Positions 7,824-16,112 of a stretch of DNA of 27,914 nucleotides are shown here, in pieces. The notes beneath the pieces are model-generated. The model worked only from the letters and a program-made list of their open reading frames with translations, made no database searches and was not told the DNA's origin. Position 1 is the stretch's first letter. Every line of letters starts with the position of its first letter. The translations under genes and the position numbers were made by a program. Location of the stretch: contig DYKH01000054.1 of the NCBI GenBank assembly GCA_020722685.1, positions 6,684 through 34,597 of the forward strand. Reading direction: 5' to 3'. This stretch comes from Caldithrix sp. Its GTDB lineage: Bacteria; KSB1; UBA2214; DYKH01.

Positions 7824-9572
7824 TTAAAACTCCCGGCTGAAACGAACGGTGATGACGATGTCCCCTCCGCTTCGGTCGGTTCGCTTGGCAAAGTTGATGC
7901 GAAAGTCGTCGTCGTGACTTGCCAAAGCGATCCCCACATTGGTTTTCAATTTGGACCAAGTGAGATCATCGAAAGAGTCCTCGATCTTTGTGAGCTCCGC
8001 CCTTTGCTGCACCGTCTCGGCGATCGGCCAAGCCCCCAGACTGTCAGGTCTCTCGCTGTTGGCAAACCAGGCCAGACCTGAATCCACAAACAATACGACG
8101 TCGAAGCCGTCGAGAATGAACCAATCGCTTCTACTGGGTCGCAGGCGATATTCCAAGTTTCCCAAGACCATTCGATCCCCGGTGAATTCTTTGAACTCGT
8201 ATCCCCGCAAAGTAGAAATGCCGCCCAGATCAAACCAGTACATGGGCGGGAGAATGCCGGTCGCGCTGCCGGCCCGCAGACGAATATCCAAATTCTCATC
8301 CCATCCTAACGGCTGGTACCGGCGCAGATCGACGATGAAGCGCTCAAACTCCAGGTCGCTTTCCAACTCATGGCCGGAGCGCTCGCCATAGGCTTGCACC
8401 AGCCAGCCGCGATCAGGATCTTTTCTCGAATTTCGGGTATCCAACGTCACCGTGGCGGCAAAGCTTTGCAACTCCATGTTTTCGAGGTCGTCTCTTGAAA
8501 GACCATCCTTGTCAATGAAATTCATCGGCAAAGCCGTGGGATTGGGACGGAATCTCTTGTGGCCGCCGAAAAGCGACCATTTCGTTTCCTGCTCTAGATT
8601 CCAAAAACGATCAGCGCGATATTCCCCTTTCAAATTTATGCTCGAGCCAAAATCCTGCCGAAAATACGCACTATAGCCGTCGCGACGATAGTAATCACGA
8701 AAATCTTCTCTTATCAGAAAGGCAGCCAGACTGTTTTCCAACGAGGTGATCATCCAATTGTCCTGACTATCGGTGAGATCATGGATTTCGCCGCCTAAAG
8801 AGAATCGGAACGTGTCCAGCATCCATCGTTCTAATCCGAGCTGGTATTGGAATCGTTTGCCGGCGAAGGAGTATCCGCCTTTGCCAAGCAGGGCAAAATT
8901 ATGGCGACGATCCTCCCACCAACATTGGCTCGGCAATCGTAGACCCAGAGTCAGTCCATCGACTCGATTATAGTCAAACCAGGCGGAGCCGAGGTCGTCC
9001 TCCCCCATATTGCCGAGGCGGAGACAAGTTGAGCGTTCTTCCTTCCATTTCCGTCGACGAGTGAAAGTTCGTTTTTCTCGGTCATAGACAGCGCGAGCCT
9101 TGCGATAGCCGGTAGACTGAGGACGATCTCTACCGGATACCTGGTCGGTCTCGATGACATCACCTAAAATGGCCGCTCCGCGTTCCCGCCATATTTTGCC
9201 GCCGGCGCTGACGACGTCTCCATCCACCAGGGCAGTCGAATCCACCTCCACGTCACCAAACAGAACCAGCACATTGCCGCCAATCTCGCCCTTGATGCGC
9301 AGGTCGCCATTCAGCACCACCACGTCGCCGCGAATGGCTTCATCTTCGGCAATCTCAGCGTCACCCTTGAAGCGCAGAATCTTGCCATGCCGCGAGGACA
9401 CGTATTTACGTTCCAGGTGTAAAGCCAGCTCACGTTCTTCAGCGCTTAGATCGCTGTACGCATCTATCTCTTGTCCGTACACTTTTGCGTACAGCAACAT
9501 GCCCAGCATGATGATGACCGTGAAGACAATGACCAATAAAACCAACACGGGCCTGATAATGGACTTTTCCAT
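7824..9572 (-). CDS. Omp85-type outer-membrane barrel with N-terminal bactofilin-like region
   Basis: A 582-residue protein. Residues about 7-33 are a hydrophobic signal or anchor. Residues about 65-130 are short repeats (GDVVVLNGDLRIKGEIGGN and VDGDVVSAGGKI) that read like a bactofilin/polymer-forming right-handed beta-helix. The remainder resembles the C-terminal surface-antigen barrel of Omp85 proteins, with the conserved LRGY motif in DLGGISTLRGY and a terminal RFSREF ending in Phe, the usual signal for outer-membrane insertion. No POTRA domains are visible, and a basic linker occupies their place. The protein is probably an outer-membrane barrel whose periplasmic part is a beta-helix. 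The start at 9572 is chosen because AGAGG lies six to seven bases upstream and the signal peptide begins there; an ATG 15 codons earlier is possible. Confidence 0.8.
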   Translation of the reverse strand: MEKSIIRPVLVLLVIVFTVIIMLGMLLYAKVYGQEIDAYSDLSAEERELALHLERKYVSSRHGKILRFKGDAEIAEDEAIRGDVVVLNGDLRIKGEIGGNVLVLFGDVEVDSTALVDGDVVSAGGKIWRERGAAILGDVIETDQVSGRDRPQSTGYRKARAVYDREKRTFTRRRKWKEERSTCLRLGNMGEDDLGSAWFDYNRVDGLTLGLRLPSQCWWEDRRHNFALLGKGGYSFAGKRFQYQLGLERWMLDTFRFSLGGEIHDLTDSQDNWMITSLENSLAAFLIREDFRDYYRRDGYSAYFRQDFGSSINLKGEYRADRFWNLEQETKWSLFGGHKRFRPNPTALPMNFIDKDGLSRDDLENMELQSFAATVTLDTRNSRKDPDRGWLVQAYGERSGHELESDLEFERFIVDLRRYQPLGWDENLDIRLRAGSATGILPPMYWFDLGGISTLRGYEFKEFTGDRMVLGNLEYRLRPSRSDWFILDGFDVVLFVDSGLAWFANSERPDSLGAWPIAETVQQRAELTKIEDSFDDLTWSKLKTNVGIALASHDDDFRINFAKRTDRSGGDIVITVRFSREF

Positions 9573-9878
9573 GACGAACCTCTGACTACACTTGCAAAAA
9601 TCTGTAATGTATTCCACTCATAGAGCAGATCTTTCATTCCCCGCTCAGACAGCTTTCGCGCTCGCAATTCACATGCCATTTGTAAGACAAACCATCCGGA
9701 CATCGATTAGATCGCTCATGAGAGGACCTTCGCCGGCTGTTTATCCTACTGACTTTTTGCGTGTTAAAAATATGCCGCGGCAGCGAAAAAGACCGGCAAA
9801 TCACGGAAGCGAAAAGGTCCCGGTTACCGGCAGGTGTAGGCAGATTACACAGGTAATTTTACAACGACCGTTGGCGAA

Positions 9879-10850
9879 CTACACATCGGCACGGCGCAGG
9901 GTGTCCAAGCACTGAAGCATATCGTCGGGCAGTGGCGCCTGAAATCGGAGCAGTTCTTTGGAGACAGGATGGACGAAGGACAGGGTTTGAGCGTGGAGCA
10001 TTTGCCGGGTGAACTTTTTCAGCAGCTCAATCGCAAACTGAGTCCTTGATTGATTGAGACCGGCTAGCTGCTTGCTACGCCCGCCGTAGGTCGCATCGGA
10101 AAACACCGGATGGCCAATGGAGGCCATGTGCACGCGGATTTGGTGGGTGCGTCCGGTCTCGAGACGCAACTGAAGATAGCTGGTCAACGGCAATTCTTCC
10201 AAGACTTGATAATGCGTCACGGCGTACTTGCCATCTTGGTGGATGACAATTCTCGTGCGATCCCGCGGATGACGCATGAGAGCGGCCTCAATGGTCGCGG
10301 ATTTTTGGCGCAGATGGCCCCAAACGATTGCCCGATACTCCCTTTCGATTTTGCGCTCGGATAATTGTCGCGATAGACTGACGTGAGTGACATCATCTTT
10401 GGCCACGACCAAGAGGCCTGAGGTGTCCTTATCCAAACGGTGCACCAAGCCGGGCCGTTGTTCACCGCTGATGTGCGACAAGCTTTTGCAGTGGGCCAAT
10501 AGAGCATTCACCAGCGTCCCAGAGAGATTGGCGAATGCCGGGTGCACCACCATGCCGGCAGGCTTGTTGACAACCAATAGGTATTCATCCTCAAAGATGA
10601 TATCCAGGGGAATGTCTTCCGGCTGAATGTCGATCGGCTCGGGAAAGGGAAACCGTAGGCGAATGATTTCGCCGGGGCGCACCAGGTGATTGGCCTTGGT
10701 CGGCTGATCCTGAATGGTCACCCGATCGTCATCGATCAGTTTCTTAATTTTGGAGCGAGTGACGGAGGAAAGCTGGTTGGCCAAAAACAAATCCAGCCGT
10801 TGCTTCTCCTTGCCCTCAGGGACAACTATTTCGAGCGATTTCTCTTCCAA
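9879..10850 (-). CDS. rluD: RluD-family 23S rRNA pseudouridine synthase
   Basis: A 323-residue protein with an N-terminal S4 RNA-binding domain (about 15-75) and a pseudouridine synthase domain carrying HRLDKDTSG, which contains the catalytic Asp, plus ETGRTHQIRVH further on. Both motifs are diagnostic of the RluA/RluC/RluD group, which isomerises uridines in 23S rRNA; RluD acts in helix 69. Length matches RluD. The start codon is TTG at 10850, since the only in-frame alternative is the stop of thiL seven codons upstream, and AAGGA lies seven bases before it. The gap to thiL is 21 bases, so the two form an operon. The exact target uridines cannot be read from sequence; RluD is the best guess among close paralogs. 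Confidence 0.9.
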   Translation of the reverse strand: MEEKSLEIVVPEGKEKQRLDLFLANQLSSVTRSKIKKLIDDDRVTIQDQPTKANHLVRPGEIIRLRFPFPEPIDIQPEDIPLDIIFEDEYLLVVNKPAGMVVHPAFANLSGTLVNALLAHCKSLSHISGEQRPGLVHRLDKDTSGLLVVAKDDVTHVSLSRQLSERKIEREYRAIVWGHLRQKSATIEAALMRHPRDRTRIVIHQDGKYAVTHYQVLEELPLTSYLQLRLETGRTHQIRVHMASIGHPVFSDATYGGRSKQLAGLNQSRTQFAIELLKKFTRQMLHAQTLSFVHPVSKELLRFQAPLPDDMLQCLDTLRRADV

Positions 10851-10871
10851 AAAGGATTCCTTGATGAAAGG

Positions 10872-11939
10872 TCAGAATGCAGTTTTCGGGGAAAAGTGAT
10901 CCCAGCCACCTTGCTGCAATATTTTCTCTTGCTCCTCATCTGAGATGAGAACCACCTGGCCGGAATCGGTAATTTTTCCAACCAAGAAAAGTGATTGGCC
11001 AAAACGATTGCGATAGCCTTCTTCGATGGCTTGTGCTCGTTCCGCAGTCGCGGTGAAAAGCAAGCGATAGTCCTCTCCACCGTTCAAAGCCAAATCGAGA
11101 GTATTTCTTGCATGCCTTTGACCGAGGTGTTGCAAGGCTTCAGAAATGGGAATGCTTTGTTGACGGAATTCGGCACCCACTTGGCTTTGACGACATATAT
11201 GAAAAAGATCCGAGCCGATCCCGTCACTCACATCTATCATGGAAGTCACGCCTCCACATGAAGCGAGGAAGGGCCCTTCGACCACAAAAGCCTTAGGCCG
11301 ATTATGGGCGGAAACGAGATGAGAACGGTATGGTTCCTCCAATTCTAAGGTGTTCAGCAAAACCTCTAATCCACCCGCCGAATCTCCCAGAGTGCCGGTG
11401 ACAAAAATCAAATCCCCAGGCTTGGCGCCATGGCGGTAACAAACATCGTTCTTCTTGACTCGTCCGCGCAGCGCGATGGCGATAAAGAAATCTCCCTTTG
11501 AGCGCGTTGTATCCCCGCCGAGCACATTCACGCCGTATCGACCTGCCAAATCGTAGAGTCCGGCATAAAATTTATCTAGATATTCCACGCTCAGCGTCGG
11601 GGGAATGGCCAAACTCACATAGGCATCCAGCGGCTCGCCGCCCATGGCGGCGATGTCACTGAGGTTGACGGCCAAAGATTTGTAGCCAAGATCAGCAGGA
11701 GAAATTAAATCACGAATGAAATGTACGCCTTCCACCAGAGCATCGATGGTGAGCAAGCCATAATGCTCCGCGTCGTCGATCTCAAAAACCGCGCAATCAT
11801 CATCGATGCCTTTGATGACGCCTTGCGGTCGAAAGATGCTATTGGTTTTGATGCGATCGATGAAACCGAATTCACCGAGTTGCTGCAGATTCATAACATG
11901 CCATTTCGCAATAGACTCATTTCCTTTTGATCCCCTCAT
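10872..11939 (-). CDS. thiL: Thiamine-monophosphate kinase
   Basis: ThiL phosphorylates thiamine monophosphate to thiamine diphosphate, the last step of cofactor synthesis. The protein shows the family features in order: LGEFGFIDRI near the N-terminus, GIDDDCAVF (metal and nucleotide binding), AVNLSDIAAMGG, GGDTTRS, DVSDGIGSDL and NGGEDYRLLF. The start is uncertain. ATG at 11939 overlaps the hicA stop as ATGA and gives 355 residues; ATG at 11894 gives 340 residues with the usual N-terminus. Neither has a strong ribosome site, so translational coupling to hicA favours the longer form. It is followed by rluD. Confidence 0.93.
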   Translation of the reverse strand: MRGSKGNESIAKWHVMNLQQLGEFGFIDRIKTNSIFRPQGVIKGIDDDCAVFEIDDAEHYGLLTIDALVEGVHFIRDLISPADLGYKSLAVNLSDIAAMGGEPLDAYVSLAIPPTLSVEYLDKFYAGLYDLAGRYGVNVLGGDTTRSKGDFFIAIALRGRVKKNDVCYRHGAKPGDLIFVTGTLGDSAGGLEVLLNTLELEEPYRSHLVSAHNRPKAFVVEGPFLASCGGVTSMIDVSDGIGSDLFHICRQSQVGAEFRQQSIPISEALQHLGQRHARNTLDLALNGGEDYRLLFTATAERAQAIEEGYRNRFGQSLFLVGKITDSGQVVLISDEEQEKILQQGGWDHFSPKTAF

Positions 11940-12163
11940 CGACCGCGTAGATAGTCATCGATCTCGAATCCGGCATCCTTGAAAATTCGAATGGCCAAAC
12001 CGCGACCAATGTCGCACCCCGTATGAATGGGAACGGTCAGCGCCACTTGCCGCTCATCACTCCACAAAGTTAGGTGACTTCCAGATTGACGCGCTTCAAC
12101 AAACCCATTCCTCTTTAGAAAGCGAACGAGATCGCCTGCCGTGACTTGAGGCATTCGACTCAT
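11936..12163 (-). CDS. hicA: HicA-family mRNA interferase toxin (first pair)
   Basis: A 75-residue HicA/YcfA protein: the N-terminus has the AGDLVRFLKRNGF helix and the conserved SGSHLTL motif carries the catalytic His. HicA toxins have a double-stranded-RNA-binding fold and cleave mRNA without ribosomes. The ATG at 12163 overlaps the hicB stop as ATGA, and its own stop overlaps the thiL start as ATGA. Toxin translation is thus tied to the antitoxin upstream and possibly to a housekeeping gene downstream. The catalytic His and length are normal, so it is probably functional. Confidence 0.9.
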   Translation of the reverse strand: MSRMPQVTAGDLVRFLKRNGFVEARQSGSHLTLWSDERQVALTVPIHTGCDIGRGLAIRIFKDAGFEIDDYLRGR

Positions 12164-12399
12164 CCTGGAACCCCAACCGTCAACTCTTCTACATGGACTA
12201 TGCGATCATTATAGGGAATTGGCTGAGCATGTAGCAGAAGTGTTTCAACATGCTGCTCGACGGCCTGCCGCATATTTATTTTAGCCTCTTCGATGCTCTT
12301 GCCGTTACTGAAACAACCAGGTAGAGTGGGGCTGTAGGCATAATATCCCTCATCTTCCGGTTCTTTCTCAATCACGATTTGAAAGGAATAAAACTTCAT
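12160..12399 (-). CDS. hicB: HicB-family antitoxin (first pair)
   Basis: A 79-residue HicB protein with the typical degraded RNase-H-like opening and the YYAYSPTLPGCFSNGKSIEEA signature. It has no C-terminal DNA-binding helix-turn-helix or ribbon-helix-helix, so it is the short form, and autoregulation would need another factor. The ATG at 12399 has GAGGAG nine bases upstream. The order antitoxin-toxin is the common B-A arrangement. It binds and blocks HicA. Confidence 0.88.
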   Translation of the reverse strand: MKFYSFQIVIEKEPEDEGYYAYSPTLPGCFSNGKSIEEAKINMRQAVEQHVETLLLHAQPIPYNDRIVHVEELTVGVPG

Positions 12400-12566
12400 C
12401 GATATATGCTCCTCAATTGGGGACAACGAAGCGTCGGGGCTTTTTCTTTAACATAGAATTCAAAGAGATTACAACGCATTGACTATTCGATTCGGCCCAC
12501 GTTCATTCCTGGCGCACTCATTCTAAGAATTTTGGCGGGAAATTTCAAGCATTTTAAAATTTCATA

Positions 12567-12595
12567 TTGACTTTGCGGCGGCAAAAGGTTATCAT
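12567..12595 (+). promoter_or_regulatory. Sigma-70-type promoter of the cysteine-rich gene
   Basis: TTGACT at 12567-12572 (-35) and TATCAT at 12590-12595 (-10) are separated by exactly 17 bases, with start expected near 12602. The gene begins at 12631, so the leader is about 30 bases. The boxes are close to consensus and face the + strand, while the neighbouring hicB gene faces the other way. Confidence 0.65.
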
Positions 12596-12630
12596 CTTGC
12601 AGACGAAATAACGCATGGGAGGAAAAGCCA

Positions 12631-13101
12631 ATGGAACGCTTTGATGAAAAAGGGATGCTCATCATCCCGAATCCCATAGTGAAAAAGACGGCGGAACGAG
12701 AGAAGGTACTCGTCGTCGTCGAATGCTTCTGCCAGAACGGGCACAATCTGGTCTCCCCTCGGGCAGTTTTCAACGGCCACCCCGGAATCATCATTAGAGT
12801 AAAAAAAGATCGCAAGCGAGGCTTGATTGCGCTCAGTCCTGTCTACGGGGAAAAGGCGCGCATCGCTCTGGACATCGACTTGGTCAGCGGCGAAGTCTTG
12901 GATTTGCATTGCCCTGCTTGCGATGCACGGTTGCTCAAGCATTCTCCTTGTATCTGCGGTGCGGACATGATTGCCTTGTTTACCACCCCTGCTGCGAATT
13001 TTAGCGATTGTATCGGTGTTTGCAATCGGATTGATTGTCCCCAAGCAAAAATCATTAACAGCGGTGAGCTGATCGCCCTGTCGATGGTGGAGAGTTTGTA
13101 G
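12631..13101 (+). CDS. Cysteine-rich putative zinc-binding protein, unknown function
   Basis: A 156-residue protein without signal peptide or membrane segment. Ten cysteines fall into clusters: Cys32-x-Cys34 with His38, Cys94-xx-Cys97, Cys107-x-Cys109, and Cys127, 131 and 136. The HCPACDARL to SPCICGADMIALF stretch looks like a zinc ribbon. The ATG at 12631 has GGGAGG at 12617-12622. I do not recognise the family. The C-terminal cysteines could also hold an Fe-S cluster. The gene stands alone between two minus-strand hicBA pairs and has its own promoter. A cytosolic zinc- or iron-sulfur-binding protein is the safest description. Confidence 0.7.
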   Translation: MERFDEKGMLIIPNPIVKKTAEREKVLVVVECFCQNGHNLVSPRAVFNGHPGIIIRVKKDRKRGLIALSPVYGEKARIALDIDLVSGEVLDLHCPACDARLLKHSPCICGADMIALFTTPAANFSDCIGVCNRIDCPQAKIINSGELIALSMVESL

Positions 13102-13230
13102 TTATTTACCCAAATCAACCGCCCAATTAGCAGCCAGATACCTCCGATCAGTAGAAAGGCCCTCTTAGCAGTCGGACCATTTCAAAAGTAGAGCTACCCG
13201 CAGATCCAAGGAAGGTTCGAACAGAGCATA

Positions 13231-13479
13231 TCATTTTAAAGGCTCTTCCAAGAGATCGGACTTTGGAATCATTAGGTAGCTTGCTACGTCGTTCAGTATC
13301 TTGTTCAATGTGCCTATCTTAATGGGATCGTGGTCCGGAATTGTAATGGAATGCTCTCTTCCGGTAAAATTGCTAATCAAGCGGATGTGGCTTCCGGTTT
13401 GGTGACTTATTTGGTAGCCAAAGCGCTTTAATAGTCGGCACAGTTGTTTTCCGGAAAGATCACGGGGCGTTCTAGGCAT
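13231..13479 (-). CDS. hicA: HicA-family toxin (second pair)
   Basis: An 82-residue HicA/YcfA protein with GKQLCRLLKRFGY in the first helix and TGSHIRL carrying the catalytic His. Its ATG at 13479 lies eight bases inside the end of the antitoxin gene (stop TAG at 13472-13474), and GAGGAAG lies upstream. The sequence is clearly different from the first HicA (for example SLNPF-like ends are absent and the C-terminus is longer), so it is not a recent copy. It is likely to be an independently acquired pair. Confidence 0.85.
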   Translation of the reverse strand: MPRTPRDLSGKQLCRLLKRFGYQISHQTGSHIRLISNFTGREHSITIPDHDPIKIGTLNKILNDVASYLMIPKSDLLEEPLK

Positions 13480-13684
13480 AGCTAAGGACTTCCTCTTTCA
13501 CGAGATGAAGTCTTACTATTTTAGGGATTTGTTCCTCATCATCGTAGTGGCAGCGCAAAGCATCAAAAATATTCTTCTTCACTTCATCGAGGGTGTCCCC
13601 CTCGGTGAAAATAGAATGCCCTAAAGCCTGGGCATTATAGCCGCCTTCCGGATCCTCTTCTACCAAGAAAATGATCTCGTTCAT
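13472..13684 (-). CDS. hicB: HicB-like antitoxin (second pair)
   Basis: A 70-residue protein of the short HicB-like type that is often mislabelled as a dehydrogenase fragment. It has MNEIIFLVEEDPEGGYNAQA followed by GHSIFTEGDTLDEVKKNI. The ATG at 13684 has GGAG eight bases upstream, and the stop overlaps the hicA start by eight bases. It contains no visible DNA-binding domain. It should neutralise the adjacent toxin, a role inferred from position and family. Confidence 0.82.
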   Translation of the reverse strand: MNEIIFLVEEDPEGGYNAQALGHSIFTEGDTLDEVKKNIFDALRCHYDDEEQIPKIVRLHLVKEEVLSYA

Positions 13685-13771
13685 TTACGAACTCCATGAA
13701 CAAATAGGTCATTGCGTGACGCAAAAAAGTCATACTTGATTCTAAAATGAAAAGCAGCGTGGAAAAACCGG

Positions 13772-13836
13772 CCCACGAAAGACACTAAACACGCGAATGC
13801 CTTTCTCTGAGTTCTTGTTTCGTGGTCTTTCGTGGG
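13772..13836. repeat. Imperfect palindrome, CACGAAAGAC word
   Basis: CCCACGAAAGAC at 13772-13783 pairs with GTCTTTCGTGGG at 13825-13836, with partial pairing beyond it. This is the first of three unrelated large palindromes in the 834-base gene-free stretch between hicB and the polyphosphate kinase gene. Words of this kind recur between genes in many uncultured bacterial genomes (from general knowledge, not checked). Confidence 0.65.
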
Positions 13837-14041
13837 AAAAAGGTTTTTGCATTTTTCTTTTCCGATTCATTTTTGAAATTTGGGTCAGATTTTATTCTGC
13901 CTGTCCGATTGGGAACAGAGCCATAATCCCCATCGGGTTTCTGGCACGCACAAATATGGCAATTACTTTTTTCATTTGCAATCTAATATCTTCGTAAGAG
14001 TCCAACGAAGCTTCGCCTCAAACCGAGGAGAAGGAATTTTC

Positions 14042-14110
14042 CCAACGGATAGAAACAACCCAACGGATGAGAAAATTGTTTTTATCAGTTGGGTCGTTTC
14101 TATCCGTTGG
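14042..14110. repeat. Long palindrome with 23-base arms
   Basis: The arms 14042-14064 and 14088-14110 are reverse complements with a single mismatch (word CCAACGGATAGAAAC). The 23-base loop is itself close to a hairpin (GATGAGAAAA and TTTTTATC). Another related half-word follows at 14116-14126. No T-tract or gene is attached. Confidence 0.8.
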
Positions 14111-14292
14111 CGACTTTCATCGGTTGGTCGAAATTTGCTCTGTTTGTAAAGAATTTCGCAGCTCAAAATCTTAGCGATCTGAACACGATGTCATTCTGGA
14201 AGAATCTTTTTAAAAATCTGCACAAATGTCTATAAAAACTACAAAGGTTACTACGAAAATAGAACTCTCTTGCATTGTACATGATGATGCTT

Positions 14293-14426
14293 TCTAACCG
14301 CAAAGCCCGCCAAGAAGACGCAAAGAACGCCATGACGATTAGATCGCGGCACAGTGTCTATCCATTTTTGCCGTCGGGCATGAGAATCCTTGGCGAGCTT
14401 TGCGCCTCCTTTGGGCACTTTGCGGT
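14293..14426. repeat. Imperfect palindrome, CGCAAAG/CGCCAAG words
   Basis: AACCGCAAAG (14293-14302) and CTTTGCGGTT (14417-14426) pair perfectly, and the arms go on pairing imperfectly inward for about 30 bases through words such as GACGCAAAG and CTTTGCGCC. It lies about 90 bases beyond the 3' end of the polyphosphate kinase gene. Confidence 0.7.
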
Positions 14427-14518
14427 TGCCAACAAGGTGCAAATTTCCGTCATTATCGAGCGGCTCGCCGGCCATGGAAATTCCTACGTAAGATAGCATC
14501 TTTCGCCACAGATGGCTG

Positions 14519-16006
14519 TCAAAGCCGGTTTTCCACTGCTTTGATCACCGTCTCTAACGCTTTGACGCGAGCGTAGTACTTGCAATTGGATTCAACAATC
14601 GTCCACGGCGCATAGGAAGTGCTGGTTCGGAACAGCATCTCGTCCACTGCTTCTTTATACCGATCCCACTTTTCGCGATTGCGCCAATCTTCGTCGGTGA
14701 TCTTCCACTGCTTGTAAGGCACATTTTGCCGTTCTTCAAATCGGGCCAATTGTGTAGCTTGATCTATGTGCAGCCAGAACTTGACCAGCACGACTCCATA
14801 ATTGGCAAACTGCGATTCCATTTCATTGATTTCCTGATAGGCGCGCTTCCACTCGTCTTGGCTGCAAAACCCTTCCACCCGCTCGACCATGACGCGACCG
14901 TACCATGAGCGATCGAAAATGGTGATATGGCCGGCCTTGGGGATCGCCTTCCAGAAGCGCCAAAGATAATGATGCGCCAGCTCCACGTCGTTGGGAGCGG
15001 CCACCGGCACCACCTCGAAACCGCGCGGGTCCATTTCCTCCGTGAGCCTACGAATATTGCCGCCCTTTCCGGCGGCATCCCAGCCTTCATAAAGGATAAT
15101 GACCGGCACCCGCTTGCGGTAGATTTCATGCTCCACTTCACGGATTCGCTGCTGGCATTTTTTGATCCGGTCCGTGTATTGCTCTTTCGACAGCGTGAGC
15201 GACAAATCCACTTTGTCTAAAACGGAGGTCGAGGTGGCAGGTTGCCTTGCGGAAGGCCGCATCTTTTTTTCCGTCTTTTTTTCATCAGCGATTTGCTGGC
15301 GGGAAATGGCGCTTTCAATGGACTGGATCATGGTGCGGAAAATCTTGATGGTGGCAAATCGCCGGTCATGCGCCTCCACGATGGTCCATGGCCCGTAGCT
15401 GGTATCGGTTTTGGCCAACATGTCCTCGACGGCCGCAAGGTATTTGTCATATTGCCGGTGATGCCGCCAGTCGGTCTTGGTGACCTTCCAGCGCAAGGCG
15501 GGATCCTTCTCGATTTTCTCGAACCGCTTTTTCTGTTCTTTCTTGGTGATATGCAGAAAGAACTTGACGACCACATTGCCGGCGTCGGCCAATTGCCGCT
15601 CAAAGGCTTTTATTTCCTCATAGGCGACGGACCACTGCTTCTTGGGAACTACCTTGTCCACTCTTTCCACCAGCACGCGCCCGTACCAACTGCGGTCAAA
15701 AATGGCGATGCGAGTTTCCTCCGGCGTCCGGCACCAAAAGCGCCAAAGGAACGGGCGCAACCGCTCTTCTTCAACCGGCGGATTGGTGGGATACACGTTG
15801 TAGCCTCGGGGATCGAGCGCCTGCATGAGCTGATTGATCAGAGTCCCTTTGCCGGCCGCGTCCCAGCCTTCAAAAACGACGATGACGGGGATTTTTAGAT
15901 TTTTGGCCTGGCGCTGCAATTCGCCCAATTTTAGGCGCAGGTCGGAAATGAGGTCCTTGTACTCGTCCCGGTTGAGCTTTTGGGACAGGTCAACTTGCTC
16001 TAACAT
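14519..16006 (-). CDS. Two-domain polyphosphate kinase 2 (polyphosphate:AMP phosphotransferase)
   Basis: A 495-residue protein with two PPK2 domains in tandem. Each has a Walker A loop GWDAAGKG (47-54 and about 308-315) and a lid/Walker B motif DRSWYGRV (about 104-111 and 365-372). The length and duplicated layout match class II PPK2, known as polyphosphate:AMP phosphotransferase, which makes ADP from AMP and polyphosphate in the cytosol. Both domains keep their P-loops; in known members the C-terminal half carries the main activity. The ATG at 16006 follows GGGAGG with a four-base gap. The frame is open for another 30 codons upstream, but that stretch has no ribosome site. A 106-base gap separates it from the upstream gluconolactonase-like gene. 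Confidence 0.92.
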   Translation of the reverse strand: MLEQVDLSQKLNRDEYKDLISDLRLKLGELQRQAKNLKIPVIVVFEGWDAAGKGTLINQLMQALDPRGYNVYPTNPPVEEERLRPFLWRFWCRTPEETRIAIFDRSWYGRVLVERVDKVVPKKQWSVAYEEIKAFERQLADAGNVVVKFFLHITKKEQKKRFEKIEKDPALRWKVTKTDWRHHRQYDKYLAAVEDMLAKTDTSYGPWTIVEAHDRRFATIKIFRTMIQSIESAISRQQIADEKKTEKKMRPSARQPATSTSVLDKVDLSLTLSKEQYTDRIKKCQQRIREVEHEIYRKRVPVIILYEGWDAAGKGGNIRRLTEEMDPRGFEVVPVAAPNDVELAHHYLWRFWKAIPKAGHITIFDRSWYGRVMVERVEGFCSQDEWKRAYQEINEMESQFANYGVVLVKFWLHIDQATQLARFEERQNVPYKQWKITDEDWRNREKWDRYKEAVDEMLFRTSTSYAPWTIVESNCKYYARVKALETVIKAVENRL

Positions 16007-16112
16007 ACAGCCTCCCAGTTCACCTTGGATAACTTGGATGTGATAATCAAACTCGGTCAATCGGTGTTTGAAGACGCCACCGCCCTGGCCGGGCAAGAGC
16101 GCACAGCATCAT

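Noticed and set aside
13797..14149. Short plus-strand open frames in the palindrome-rich gap
   Set aside because: They run through the inverted repeats, lack ribosome sites and give products with no recognisable features.
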